From Parus major (Eukaryota; Chordata; Aves; Passeriformes; Paridae), in assembly GCF_001522545.3 (NCBI RefSeq), contig NC_031769.1, forward strand, positions 9,104,470-9,168,469: 64,000 bases of DNA, read 5' to 3'. The position numbers and the translations under genes are program-made. The notes beneath the pieces were generated by a model that made no database searches, was not told the DNA's origin, and saw only the letters and a list, made by a program, of their open reading frames with translations. Below are positions 40,401 through 53,722 of this stretch, piece after piece (position 1 is the first letter of the stretch; each line of letters begins with the position of its first letter).

Positions 40401-43400
40401 AGGGTCCCCTCTGTTTTCCCTCCTCAGACTTTTTAAAAAATCCCTCTCCGTTCTGCTTCATCTCTACTTCAGTTAATTTTAGCTGAATAAATTGCCATGT
40501 GGACTTGGCAAAAACAATTTGGAAGGAAAAAAGAAACATATAACTGAGAAATCTGAAGTGCAAAGGGCTAGTTCAGTTCATTTATTGCAAAGAAGTAATT
40601 CTAATCTGGACAACAGCACCCATGGGTGTGGGAGCTACACTTACAGAAGAGCTCCAAAAAGGAAGGCAGGACCCAAACACTGGGCTAAATCTGACTCTTT
40701 CTCCGTATCCATATGGAGGTCTGATGGATGTAGAAAACAGTAAAAATTTCTGTTTGTAAAACAGCTTCCTGCCTTTATCATGCACTTCTGATTCACATTA
40801 TAATGTTAATTTAGAGTGTTGAAATGACCTGTGTTCATCTAATGGAAGAGACACTATTATATACACTTGGTAATTTCTTTAATAAAGAGTTTAAACAGTC
40901 CAGAGTAATCCACATTAATTATTCATGTACTGGAGAAACATAATGAAAGTCAATGAAGAAAGTCATAGTCTCTTGGAGTTCTTGAGGGAAAAATAATAAC
41001 ATTAGGTAAAATTCAATGGACTGTGACATCAAGATTTATCTCTACAATTTACCCTGGAAATCTGAATTGCGAATAAAGCCACAGCATCCTCCAGGATGGG
41101 ACAGAGTTATGAGAAACAGGTCACACAAGGATATTGGTAGCACATCAAACTTATCAGTTCTTACTAAGATGCCCAAAACTTTTCCCTTTCCACAGAAAAA
41201 AAAAATAAATCAAAGAATCTCAAAAGTGTTTATCTACTCAATATTTTTTAAAAGCTATCAAGAACTCAGCTGCCCCTATCAATACAAATTATCTCTTGAC
41301 AAACAATCCATGTGCAGCACCTTGTGGCTTTGTTCAATTCCTTATGGGCTGTAGTGTTTGCACCTATATGGGCATCACAATGACAAGGGACAGAATTAGG
41401 ACAATGCTTTGCTACGCTGATAAAGAATTAAATCTATTCTGTATTGATTCAAAACTCATTTAAGACAGATGTTTAAATTTATCACAGAGTAAAATGATCT
41501 GCTTCTCCTTACTTTTGTAAAATTACATCTGTTTGAAAGAACGAGAGTGAATGGTTCTGATTTTGACCAGTAATTGAGCTCTAATTACTCCTGACTCACC
41601 CTGATGTTTCTGAGGCTGGCAGTAGAGCCAGCTGTCCTAGAATACATCCTGCTGTTGTGTCTGTGAAGCAGCTCTGCCTACTCTGTGAGACCAGCGAGAT
41701 GTTTTTTTCCCTAGGCTAGTTGTTGAGAGGCAGCCACAATAATGACACACATCGGAGATGTAGTTAAGAAAAAGCCTAATGATTAAAGCAATTCGGGGAG
41801 GAAGCCAAGAAAATTAGAGATGATTCTGAAATATGACAAATACTGTGCATGCTGAGTAGCACCAGAATTCATCTTCTGTTTCCTTCCTAAAAAGTACACA
41901 TAAGACTATTTTTCTCAGTCTGGAAAAGAATTAAAAGATCATTAGAAGATTAAACCTCTCAGATTCTAATTCATCTGATACACTGCTTTAAACATCAGTG
42001 AGAAACCGCACTTAAGAAAATTAATTTAAGAAGGAAAAAAAACCTGAAGGCTGGATGCTGTCAGGAGTTTATACAGGTGCTTTTCCCCATTAAGAGTAGA
42101 CAAAAGCCTTTGCTACACTGTAGCCATAGAGACACCAGCTCTCATTAACTTAGCCTCCAATGCCTGTTGATTTTGATGGAGTTGAAATATCTGAGCAAGG
42201 AATTAGGGTCCAAATGCCTATTTTTTTCTGTGTAAGTTTTTTGTCTTTGCTGGTTTTCCTTTGTAAACTTTATTTCCCAATTACAGACTCTTCTGTGCTC
42301 ATTCCCTATTCTCTCCTGGATATTCTTTGCTACTGAGAGCTCCCAGGTAGGAGGCACATAATGGAAAAGAGAAGGGAATGAGGATTTTCACATCACTATT
42401 CAGTAATCAAGAACTTCCTCCTGGCTTCCTCCACTGCTCCACCAAACTGCTCTGAACTCCAGAGCTGGTTCTGTCTGCTGAATCCAGCCTCTCCCTGGAC
42501 ATCAGCCTTGAGCATACACAATGAAAAAAGAATGAGACCTATTAATTCATAAAGGAATTAACAACATTTACTTCAGAGGGGATTTTTGTTTTTTGTTTTG
42601 TTTTTCCAGTATGGAAATAAAGAGAATCAAAGAGGTTGAGGAAACTTAGAAAATTGGAAGCAGTAAAAGGTACAAATTCAGAAGAAAATACTGGAGGGAG
42701 AACAGAGGTAATAGTGAACATTTCACTGCAACATCTGAAGAAGAAAAATGTACAAGAGGAAATGGGAGGAAATAAGAGGGCCTAAGAAAGAAAGAGTATA
42801 ACCTCCATAGAAATGTCTGTAATGCATGATGTGTTAAAAGTGATAAAAAGTCCAAGGTAAAGAGATAAGCCAGTGGCAGAGATAAGAACAGCCCTGCATT
42901 TCCCTGCTAGAATCTTACTTTACAAGACAGGATGCTGTCTTGGGATTTCTGAGAATTTAGAAGAAGGGGACTCTCATTTCTTGGAGGCATCCTGAGAACA
43001 GAAGTTGTTTTACAATAATCCCATTGATAGTTTTGCAAGTTGATTCCAAATATTCATTAATTAAAGACTGGATTTTATTTTTTTCTTCCAAAAAATGCTT
43101 GATGTTAATATTTCATGAAGTTCCACACATGAGTTTTCAGTCTGCAGTTGACCAGCATTTGCATAATTCTGTGAGACATGATATTCAGCAAGGTTTAGAA
43201 TCAGTCTGGCACCTCATATGGGAGCCCTCTTAAAAATTCTTAAATTATTCTAATGAACCAGTATTATTCAAAAAAAATATTTTTTTCCTTCAGGATTTGA
43301 ACTTCAGCCAAAACATTAAAACATAATTTATAAAACTATACTTGGAGACTTTCTATTTGATGAATATATCACAAATCTAATTTTGTGTTGTTTCTGAATC

Positions 43401-44869
43401 CAATACCCTGCAGAAAGCAAGGAACGATGTGTATGCAATGCTTTCTACATCAATGCAGTATTTACAAAAAATCTTAATTATAACGCCGTAAAAAAACACA
43501 CACCAAAAAAGCAACAAATAAATCAACCTAAAAATCCAAAGCTTTGTGACCTTTATTCTTTATTCTACAACCTATATATCATGCAGCAGAAGTAAAGGCA
43601 CAAAAATATTAAAATTTTGCCCAGGTGAGTAAATTAATTATTTTTTTTTACTGTGCAACCTCATTTGAAGTATTCTTTCAACATGGGACTTTGATAAGAA
43701 TGCCTGAAAGATTTGAAATTGTTTCATTAATGGTATGTCAAAAAAGCAAAATGTGATCTGTTATTACACACTACTCTGTACAAGGAAGCAATACTCAGCT
43801 ACTTCATTTAGCTTTGTTCAAAATTAAACTTAACTATCAGATTCACATCAAGCACTGTCCTATTTTGAGAAGGTGGCTTCAGTTTCCTGCAGGCAGTTGG
43901 ACCAGAACAAGAATCTCTGTATCTACAGTTCTCTTCCTTTTCTATAACTTCCTGGAACATTTTTACAGAGGGGGTAAATGGGGGGAAAATGCTGCTGATG
44001 GATTATGAGCATATTGTTATTCTGCTATTGGAAAACATTCACTGGCAGACTCTTGGCTAAAATTTGGTTCAGGAGACACTTGGGATTTTTACAGCTAAGA
44101 TGTTTTGGCTATCAATTCAACTTGCCTTTAGCTATTCATGTGATGGCGGAACAATAAAATCAAAAAAACCTTTTGTGCCATTTCTTGAGTAATTGCCATT
44201 GCCAATAATTTTTAGCAATTTTACATAACTAAAAACATTAAGTTAACATGTGGGTTCAATGAAAAAACATTCCTCAAGTGGCCCAAATCTGCTAGAGTCT
44301 TACATCAGAGTAAAACACCTATTCAACTCCCCAATTTAAACAACATATGAGGAAGAGGGAGAGAGCTGCTCATGGCTGACAGTATGAGGACATTGCTGCA
44401 TCCTTCCTACCTCTCAGAAAATCCTCACTTTCCTTACACTCAGCAGCTGTGCCCATTGACATCTGATGATGTAATAACACACAATTTATGTAATTCTGGG
44501 TTAAAGGTAGAACACATATAAAAGCTAATTACTGCTCAGTTAGTGCTGCTTTTAGTTGTAATGCTTTAATTCCATAATGGATATGAAAGTGTCCACAAGT
44601 TTTCAAATGACAGCAGGGTACTGGAGCCTTTAATCATTCCAGATCTTCCAAGCCTTTAGCTGCACTGTAGGTAAAACCTTCTCTAATGATGCAATTCCCT
44701 TGTCATTTTTTGACAACACTATGACTTTTTCTAACCCACTCTCTATCTCCACCACACCTGCCTAAGCCCAGACCCTACAATTACCAATAATGTCCTTATG
44801 GGCAGGACAGTAACCTTAGGCCACGGATACATGGACACCAGCCCCTACTTTCCCAGATGTGTGAACACC
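37461..44869. other. AT-rich non-coding DNA
   Basis: No gene or mobile element is recognised. Frames are 112 codons or fewer and featureless. The stretch 41540-41830 has little low-complexity sequence, paired TAATT cores and CAATAATGA; it is a candidate conserved regulatory element. Purine-rich sequence at about 42600-42850 gives a stop-free frame on the opposite strand by composition alone. Confidence 0.55.
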
Positions 44870-44912
44870 TTTATTATTATATTATATTATTTATTTATTA
44901 TATTTATTTACT
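44870..44912. repeat. (TTA)n / (TTTA)n low-complexity repeat
   Basis: An imperfect run of TTA and TTTA units of about 43 bp. Confidence 0.85.
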
Positions 44913-45535
44913 ACTGATAGTCTAAGATAGAACTACAGAATGCTACAGCCAACCTTAGAAAAGATTACCCAGTCTTTTTTCCTCTTACAATCCACATAAC
45001 TCACTTCACAACATTTGCATTCCCAGATGGATAACTGATTCTTTACCCTGAAGAAGTTAAAAAGAAACATTAAAAAAGCTACTGAAATATGTCACACAGA
45101 AAAACTTACGAGTTCATTACTTCATAGAAGCTTTTTTAATATAATTTCTACTAAAATACCCTAAGAGATTTAGGGTGACTCACAAATGCCTAAAAATATG
45201 GAAGCTATTTTCCTCCTGTGTTCTTTTTTCCTTTATGATGAAGGGAAGCTAAAAGTACTGTGCTTTTGTTTCTTGTTATTTTTTGCTTGGTTTCTCCTTT
45301 CCCTTTCTGTGAGAATAATAAAGTACATTATGTTTTCACTTGCAAAGCTCCTGAGTGTGCAGTGCCTGCCCCAGCAGGAGGCAAGGCACACAAAAGCACG
45401 AACCACACAGCTGCAATTACAGATCAAAGAGGATTGCTAATCTCACTAACTGCTGCACCTCAGTTCTCCCACCTTCAGTCAGTGCCAAGCACTCTGCAAA
45501 ACTCACTATCAGTGTTTGTCTTTGCAAACTACAAG

Positions 45536-45550
45536 TATATATATATATAT
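45536..45550. repeat. (TA)n short microsatellite
   Basis: 15 bp of perfect TA alternation. Confidence 0.85.
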
Positions 45551-47458
45551 CTATTATACCTGCATGGATACAAATATATTAAACATGTCTATATGATACA
45601 AGTATTAAAAACATATTCATTATTACTGTAATTGTTAGTATTGTAATAAAATGGGGTTGAAATTTGTTGCCAAAACATTGTCTTCTACTGCCATCTGAGA
45701 TACCACAGACTAAGGTACCCACACAGCCCTGAGAGATAGATTTAGTCCTTCCTGGAGTGTCAGGGACATCAGGCAGATTACCCATAGCATCTGAAACCAC
45801 TCAAGGTGCTCTTTGTCAGGCAACTGAACCCAGACTTCTTTTCTAAAATAATTTAAGTGACCCATGCCATAAAATTATTATTTTTTTCAACAGATTTTGC
45901 AGGTTTCTCTTAGTGATCTTAAAAATAAATATCAACTGTCTAAGTACTATAGTTACCTGAAATGAGACCTCTCTACTGTGTTCCTTAAAATGTCAGAAAA
46001 CCAAAAGTCTACCTCTTCAAAACTGGTAATTTTTTCAAGATTCAATCATTTGAACATCTTTGAAAAATACAGATTCAGACTATATTAGGACTCAAGAGGA
46101 AGAAATAATTAAAAAAAGGAGGCCCTGTACATTTTATTGAACTATTTCGTGAGGTTTCAAGGTTTGCTGAGTGTCTCTGCCTGGTACTAGTTCTGTCAGC
46201 ATTGTAACCTTGGCTTGCCTGCCCCTCTGTGCCTCGTTTCCCACTGTTGCAGGTGGTTATTTTTCCACAATACAGAATGGAGCAGTCACCAAGGGAGTAT
46301 CTTGTTCCTGGTATAGGCACTGACAGGCCTTTGCTGCTTTTTGAAATAAGAAGTTTGGATCCTAAATGTTCAGGACAGAAACAGGAATTAAAGCAGTCTG
46401 GGAAAATGCTTCTGCTGCATTATAGAAGAGATGCTGTTCCTCAACTAAATTAGGAATATAAAAGTGAATTAACCTTTCTTTCTACTTCAAAAAGGAAAAA
46501 TACGCTTCCCCTTGCCTATATTTTGTCCTAGTCACAAAGAATGCCTTCTGTTATTAAATGAGCAACTCTGTGAATCAGAAATAACTCCAGGCTGGAAAGT
46601 ACACAGTTTATCCTGGAAGTATGCTGGTAGAGATGGGGGCCTAGGACAAGAGAGAGTAGCCCCACACGGGCTTTTAAAGGAGAAGGTAGAAAACAGCTAA
46701 ATAACTTTGCATTATATTTTTAGGATCCATTCCTAAAAATACTTTACATTATCTGCGCTTTGTTGGATATTTTTGCAAAAAAATAAATCTAAAATATGAA
46801 GATTTTCCATGGAGACCTAAGGCTCAGAGATGCAGTCACCATGCCAGGTCACTGGAACATACTGAAAGACAAGTTTGTGTGATAAAAACAAAACTAATGG
46901 GTTTATTTTTAAATGCAAGCATTTCATAATGAATATTCAGCAGGACAGCTGCAGCCTAAAAATCATCCTGGATACAGACAAGGCATTTCAAATAATCATT
47001 GCACACATGAAAAAATCCAGAACATTTCTCAAGTTTACCTCTAGCTTAGGCATTTGGGATTATACATTTTTGTTATGTGTGATATCTATACCTAAACAGT
47101 ATTTAAAGGCAGTATGGAAAAATAAAAAATAACATCAGAAAGCAGTAAGATTCTTGATTCCAGAAAAAATCATCTGCCACATAAAAATGATCATCTGTGG
47201 AAGAAAAGTGATGATTTATAAACATTAGCTAGGGGGTTTTTCTCCTATCAACTCAATGAGAAGGTAAAATATCATTCTATACTTGTGCAGTCAATATTAG
47301 AACCAAAATTATTTTAATGATGTTTACCCTACCTATGATGGCCTCTTAAAGAACAGGAGAACAAAGGAAATTAACATTTCAGTCTTTCTTGAATCACCAC
47401 TTAGTCATTGTAAAATCATGGGGTAATAAACCAATCTGTGGAGAAGGTTGTCATCAAG

Positions 47459-47486
47459 CACACACACAAACACATAAACACACACA
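47459..47486. repeat. (CA)n imperfect microsatellite
   Basis: CACACACA interrupted by AA and TAAA, about 28 bp. Confidence 0.8.
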
Positions 47487-48097
47487 GAAAGAAAAGTAAT
47501 TAAACTGTGAAATTCAAGCAGGATAGCACCCACCATGCTCAAATCAGGATGGATGGCTTCATAATTGTGTATGACAAGGCACTGATGTTCAATATTTCTC
47601 CCATCTATAAAGCTGTTTTAACCATACATAGAGCAATGGAATTCAGTCACCTTAAAATTAATGTCAAACTTCTGCTTGTTGCAACTGGCACCAAGAATGT
47701 TATTTTGCAGATTTATACTGCTGATCAGAACATGAAATTTCCTTGCTGGCCACACTGAACAGGTATGAACAACAATGTATTTTTAGACCATCATCTATGC
47801 TGGTAGCAGTCAGGCTTAAAAAATGGCAAAGATCTCATTAATAGAAAATTTACAGATATTTCTCTTTTAAAATTATAAACTTGGATATCACTTATTGAAT
47901 TATTCATTCTGCACTTTCTGTGCAACACAGAAAGCTGGCATGAAACTGGGGATGCTAGTTATCTAAAGCCATCTGAGTTCAGAAGGTTAATTTTCATTTC
48001 GACAAGTGAGAGATTCATTCTCTATTTCTGTGCCCCACTGCATCTGAATCCCTGAATGATCCCTACAGAAAAAGTGTAAAGGAGCAAAACTGTAAGG

Positions 48098-48119
48098 CTA
48101 TTTCAAGTCTATTTCAAGT
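48098..48119. repeat. 11-bp tandem duplication
   Basis: CTATTTCAAGT occurs twice in direct succession without mismatch. Confidence 0.85.
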
Positions 48120-49361
48120 ACTGTAGGAGTTTGACAGTATTTCATTTTTCAACATATGCTAAAACACCGTGGGATGACTTTTAGCTTCTGCAGCTTCATG
48201 CAGATAAATATGGCTAGATAGGATCTGGATGTTTCCTGCAGTCAGAGAGATGTAAGCACAGCACCAGCAGGCTCCTTTCTGCAGCGAGGTCCTAATAGAG
48301 AACAGCCACGCAGGAGCCCTCCGTAACCAGTCACAGCAGCTGGAACCCAAGCACAAAGAAACAGAGACCACATCCAAGCTCATTTGCCCTGTTCACAAAG
48401 AAAGGCTACACAGGAGCTGAATTGTACTTTACTACAGCAGGTTAGTTCACTTGGGGCCAATACCTCAAACACTGGAGGATGACTAATTTATGATGACTAA
48501 CTGAAGAGGTCTCATTTTTAAAGAAATCGTTCAAAGCCAGAAAAAATAATGAGAAAGGGAAAAAAAAAAAAATCCTGTTATGTGACCCAGTTCAAGCTTA
48601 ACTCTGTATATGCTATTCCTGCACAGTGGACTTTTTGGTCCCATTTTATTTCCTGTTCTCCTGTTCTGTTGGAGGCAGTGCTGTCAACCATTTCCAGCTG
48701 AGACCTTTTCAATTCTGATACTCCAAGGGCTCTTTTATATCTCCTCAGCTCAGCAGAAGGAAACACAGGCAACAGAAGATAAAATGTTTTTCTTCCCCTT
48801 TTATGACTGTTGCCATTCAGTCAACTGAGGTGGCACTGATGGCACAATAAAACCACCAGCGTGGAACTTAACGGGTCCCACAGTAGCGTGCAAATTTTAA
48901 GAACATCAGGCTGGCCATTTGCAACAGGGGAGTTCTGCCTGGACCTGGATTCTGGCTATGAAAGTGGCCATCAACAGATGTTCAGGGAGAGAGCATTAGA
49001 AAACTGTTCCAGTGAGAGGCAAGACACTGTTTAAAAACCTAGAGTTAGAGGCTGTTTCTGGACTGTGGTGTCTGAAAAGTATCAATTCCCCTCCAGGGCT
49101 CATTTATTCCTTTGGTTTCCATGAGACTCTTCAAAGCCCTAGTGACAGGCAGGTAAATAAATATTACCTGCTTTTAACAGGCAGAAGAAAATGTGTTATA
49201 TAATGTGCGCCAGATGTTGTGAAAACTAAGCAATTAACAGTCCTAGCAGTGGTCTATGTGCCACTTGTGTATCTCATTCTGCCTTAAAGATCTTACAGTC
49301 TAGACAGATGGCATAAAATACTCCAGCAGAACAGAAAAGTGTCTAGCCTGACACTTGGAAA

Positions 49362-49428
49362 AGTTTTGGGTTGTTTTTTCTTTGTGTTTTTTTGTCTGTT
49401 TGTTGTTGTTTTAGGTTGTTTTTTTTTA
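49362..49428. repeat. T/G-rich low-complexity tract
   Basis: Runs of T broken by single G or C (TTGTTTTTTC, TTTGTCTGTTTGTTGTTGTT). No tail of a transposon is attached to either side. Confidence 0.75.
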
Positions 49429-52400
49429 AACAAGAGTACTGACTACTTTTTTCTTCTATTTTAATGCATTTGGCCTTCTGGTTCCCATCTGATAAAACCC
49501 TATTGGATCAAAATGCTTCCTTGTTTTTCTTTTACTTTCTCAGTAAAATCCCTTTCCACCATAAAATAGTCAGACAGTTTTTTTAAGCCATGAGCAGAAG
49601 ATGAACTATTTTACAGACCAGAAAGCATGGCAATCTTCACTACAGTCCAATTACTTCATCAGTAAAGTGAAAATATTATTTTCTTATTCTTCACTCACAA
49701 GTAAGTTCTAAGGCATAAAAGAGCCAAATACTAGAATTTTGGCTAGGTTGGAAATCAGGTTTCAGTGTATTTAACTTTCTAACTTTGAACAGCAATTTTT
49801 ACTTTCAGTTAATTCAAAGGCAGACTTCTGGGAACTAAATGTCAAGGAGATTTAGGTGGGGTAGGGTATTTTGTGCTCAAATAGGAAAGTAATTCAAACA
49901 TGTATAGGTTATGTTCAAACAGCATCATTTTTCATGCTAATGTTATTTTCTTACTTAATGCACAAGCAATATTTTCAAGCTGAGTATGTTAAAAAAAAAA
50001 AATCACAAAGTTTTACTTTTCTTTGAATGATTTCAAAATTTCTGGCTTTTCCTTTCCAGTGGGCAAACACAACATACTTCTAATTTAAGTATTTGAAAGA
50101 ACTTGCCATGGTTTTTCCAACCAGATGAATCTTCTTGAAATAACAAAACTTTTAGTTTAAGCTCTAGAGATGAAACTTCTGCAAATGTATTAGCATGTGA
50201 TATAAGAGATCAAGAACACACCTTTTATACTCCCCACATAACCTGTGTGATCAACTCTCCCATAAAAGTGCTCACTTTTTTTCTGCATTGCTTCACAGGT
50301 TTTAGGTGAGTAGAATCTTTTTAATACACCTGAGGATTAATACTGCCGGTATAGTATAATTTCTCGTGTTTATAAAGCATAACTCCTAGTGTTTATAATT
50401 GTGCACTACAGGTCTATCACTTTGTGGAAAGACAATTTATCCTACAAAAGGACACAGAGCACCCAGCTGCAGCAGTACTGATGAAAAATATCAAGGGGTA
50501 TGAGAGCTGCCTGAAGTTGCTTTCCATGTGACAATGAATAACAACCAAAATTAATTTCATTGCAAGAATAATTACAACTTACATATGGATTTTTAAAAAA
50601 AAAGTAACTGAATGTTTATTTCCAGATAAACAATAAAATAATGACTGCCATCTTCATTGCACCTATGTTTGCTATATAGATTTCAAAGTTTCAACTTCAA
50701 GCAAAACTTATTATATTCAGTCAAACAAGGAAGCAAGACTCCCACTTTGAGAAGGGATAAAAGTTATTTGTCACATGCTCTTCAGAACACTCTCGACAGC
50801 CTCCCTCAGCAGAAGCCTCTCACCCATGACAAAAAAAATAACTCTAGATAACATTTAAACTGATTAACATGCTTGTGCCTTTTGTTTCACTCAAAAGAAG
50901 TTTCCATTCTGCAGAGGATGACTCAAAAAAATTATACATCAGTTCCTTCATTTTGTGAGCAGTAGTGGTCATTCTGTCACCTGATTAGAATCACATTTGA
51001 GAACATTGGATAAAAGGCATAACATTTTATTATCAGCAAATGTCTCCTGCTGGAACTCCACCTATTTTTAGCCACTTGTGCTATTAATCAGTAGCATGGA
51101 TCCCCACCAGGGTAACAAGCCCAAGCTCCTGACACTCTCCAAACAAGAAATGGAACAGAAAGCACAGCGTGAGCAAACTGAAGGTGACAGCCATAATACA
51201 AGACACAAAACAGACTGTGAGAGAACCCTGCCTTACAGAACGAGCAGGACTCAAACCCTTCAGGTTTACCTTTCCTGTAATAACTGTGCACAAGTGACCA
51301 GAGGCCAAAGCTGAGAGATTTATACAGAATTAGCCAATCCAAAAAGAGTAGTCTGGAGGAGTACTAAATTAAAACAGGAGTATTATTCAGTGCTTTGGGA
51401 GAAAGGATAAGCACCCAGGAATTTGCAACCAAGAATCCAACTGACAATCTGCAAGAAGCCTACGTATTTCATCAGATTTTTATGATTTTTAAGAAATGCT
51501 TAAAAAGTTACTTTGCTTTTACATCTTGGTGTATGAAAAAAATACTCAAAACTCTTTTATTATCAGGTAAAAAACTTCATTGACGATCTTGTCTCCATCT
51601 TGCAGCTGTATGACCTCCAGACTTTCCTTCACACTGGATGCATTTGATGGCACACATCATCTGTGCAAACTGAGATAAATACACAACAGAAAAACAGAAG
51701 ATTTTTACCTGAACTCTTATTTGTAGTAATTCTTTTCTTCATTAATACATAATCAAAATGCAAGCAAATTTGTATTGGTATTTCTTGCACCTTATAATCT
51801 TCCTCATGAACTAAAACAAAAATTAAGAGATTTTCATTGCCTTATACAGTTTTCTCCTAACTAGTCCTCACAGTCAATATACTGCTTGAATGAAACAAAG
51901 CCACATGCTAAGAATAGCAGAAACAGAACACCAAGGATGATAAATAATACACACAGTATGAGCACAAGTCAGGAGGAGTTCTACCATTGGCTTCTGTCTT
52001 AAATTGAATTTTACATTTTCCAGTCATCCTGATGTGAGACTTTTGAAAGAAAAAACTGCAGTGTAAACTTCTTTGTAAACAACATGTTTAAAGCTCATCT
52101 TGATTTAATTAAGCCATATAGTTTTCTAATATGCAAGAAGTTAGGTACCATAGATTCAACTACTTTTTCATGTCAAGAGGAAAAATTACTATATAAATAA
52201 ATAAAGACATAAGTTCTCTGCTCTGCCAGAGAAAGAAATGCTTAATGAATCCAAGGCTATTTAAAATATTTACACCCTAAGTAAAACTTCACCTGTCACC
52301 CTAGCAAGTTCTTAAAATTGCCAGGTTGCAATGCATCTGGCTGCACACATCTTTTCCTCTAGAAAAAAGGATGTAGGGACATGTTCACCATGTGTCATTT

Positions 52401-52895
52401 AAGACCATCATAATTTGTTAGGAATATCCTTATGGATTCTTTGATGCTAGACTGTGTACTGGAATTCTGATAAATTACCCCAGCTTGTGCACTTTGTTAG
52501 CATGTAGGTGTACTGTTCCAAAATCCCAAGCTGGGCAGTAATATCTGCATTTGATTATAACAGTTTTTATCCATAAGAAGGAAGGTCAACACGTCACCTG
52601 AAAGGCTTTCTGTGTCCATGGCTACTGTACTACTGAGCACCAGCCTGGGACAGCTAGAGAGGTAAACTGCACAGAACTATCAGCAGTGCAGGTAACTGCA
52701 GTAGCTTCAGTTCTCCTACTGTTCTCACAGCCTGGCAGAAGTCAGCACTGGACCAAAGACCAGATGGCTAATCCCAAAATCCAGAAATGATGAAGGAAGT
52801 ATTGTGAAAAACATATCATAATTTCCAGTAGTGTAGAAATTCCAATACAGAGAAGGACACAGTACCTAACAGTGAGTCCCTTCCTAGCATGTCTC

Positions 52896-52901
<6 letters not shown>

Positions 52902-52942
<41 letters not shown>
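52902..52942. repeat. (TA)20 microsatellite
   Basis: A perfect TA alternation of 41 bp, the longest microsatellite in the window. It is perfect, hence likely to vary in length between individuals. Confidence 0.95.
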
Positions 52943-52946
<4 letters not shown>

Positions 52947-53164
52947 TATACATCAGCATTTCTGTAAATTTAATCTCCAGGTACTCATTAAGCCAAATTT
53001 CTAGAAGAGTGGTAGATGTGACCATGTAATCTTAAAGTCTTACTGAAGAGATGCTGAGAGAGAAATCTGTGAGTAAATGGTCTTAAAGCACATAATTAAA
53101 AAGTATCCCGGTGTATGTGTCAAAGGCAGCAATTTAAAAATAAGTGTTTTTCCATCCTTAAGCC
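52943..53164. other. short unique spacer
   Basis: AT-rich sequence between the TA microsatellite and the CR1 fragment. Nothing is recognised. Confidence 0.5.
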
Positions 53165-53722
53165 AAATGCTGCCAGAAGAGACCTGGTCCATATCACAAA
53201 GGAGGCTAATGTTGTCCTGAGCTACATTTGAGGAGTGTTGCCAGTGATTCCAGGGGTGATTCTTCCCCTCTACTCAGCACTGGTGAGACCACAGCCAGAC
53301 TCCTGCACATGCACATATGGGAGAGAGCCCAAGGAATGGTCACAAGGATGATTAAGGAACTGGAAAATCTCTCCTGTGAGGAAAACTGAGACAGCTGAGA
53401 CTGATAGCCTGGATAGGGCTTGGGGGAGATCTTATGCATAAACATCTGAAGGGAGAGTGCAAAGATGCAGCCAGGCTCTGCTCAGTGGTTCCCAGTGATG
53501 GGACCAGAGGCAAAGGGGACAAACTGAAACACAGGAGGTTCCCTCTGAACATCAGGAAAGTTGCAGCATGAGGTGGCCCATAGAGATTGGGGCATCTCCT
53601 CTGTCAGAGATACTCAAAAGCCAACTGGACACAATCCTGGGCTGGAGGAGACCCTGCCTGAGCCTCTGGGTTGGACAGGAGGACCTCAAGAGCTCCCTGC
53701 CAGCCTCAACCTTACTGTGAAG
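53165..53722 (+). mobile_element. CR1 retrotransposon, 3' part of ORF2 plus 3' UTR
   Basis: The + strand at 53253-53300 decodes to GVILPLYSALVRPQPD, which matches the conserved end of the CR1 reverse transcriptase ORF. It is followed by degraded but collinear CR1 text: AAGGATGATTAAGGAACTGG, ATCTCTCCTGTGAGGA, ACAAACTGAAACACAGGAGG, TTCCCTCTGAACATCAGGAA, GATACTCAAAAGCCAACTGG, ACACAATCCTGGGCTGG, GGTTGGACAGGAGGACCTC and CTGCCAGCCTCAACC. Several internal deletions and in-frame stops are visible, so it is dead. The 5' side is truncated, as is usual for CR1. The final 8-base tail repeats are eroded. Confidence 0.9.

Larger units (their letters stand above)
44913..52901. other. AT-rich non-coding DNA
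   Basis: No gene, RNA gene or mobile element is recognised. Short simple repeats are listed separately. Frames reach at most 123 codons (+ 45260-45631) and cross a TA repeat, so they are not credible as coding. A T/G-rich low-complexity stretch lies at 49362-49428. Confidence 0.55.

Noticed and set aside
44931..44980. Possible CR1 tail (ACAGAATGCTACAGCCAACCTTAG)
   Set aside because: Resembles the reverse complement of the CR1 3' end only at scattered bases, and the following sequence does not continue as CR1.
45260..45631. 123-codon frame on +
   Set aside because: Runs through a TA microsatellite that encodes a run of Tyr and Ile; not a plausible gene.
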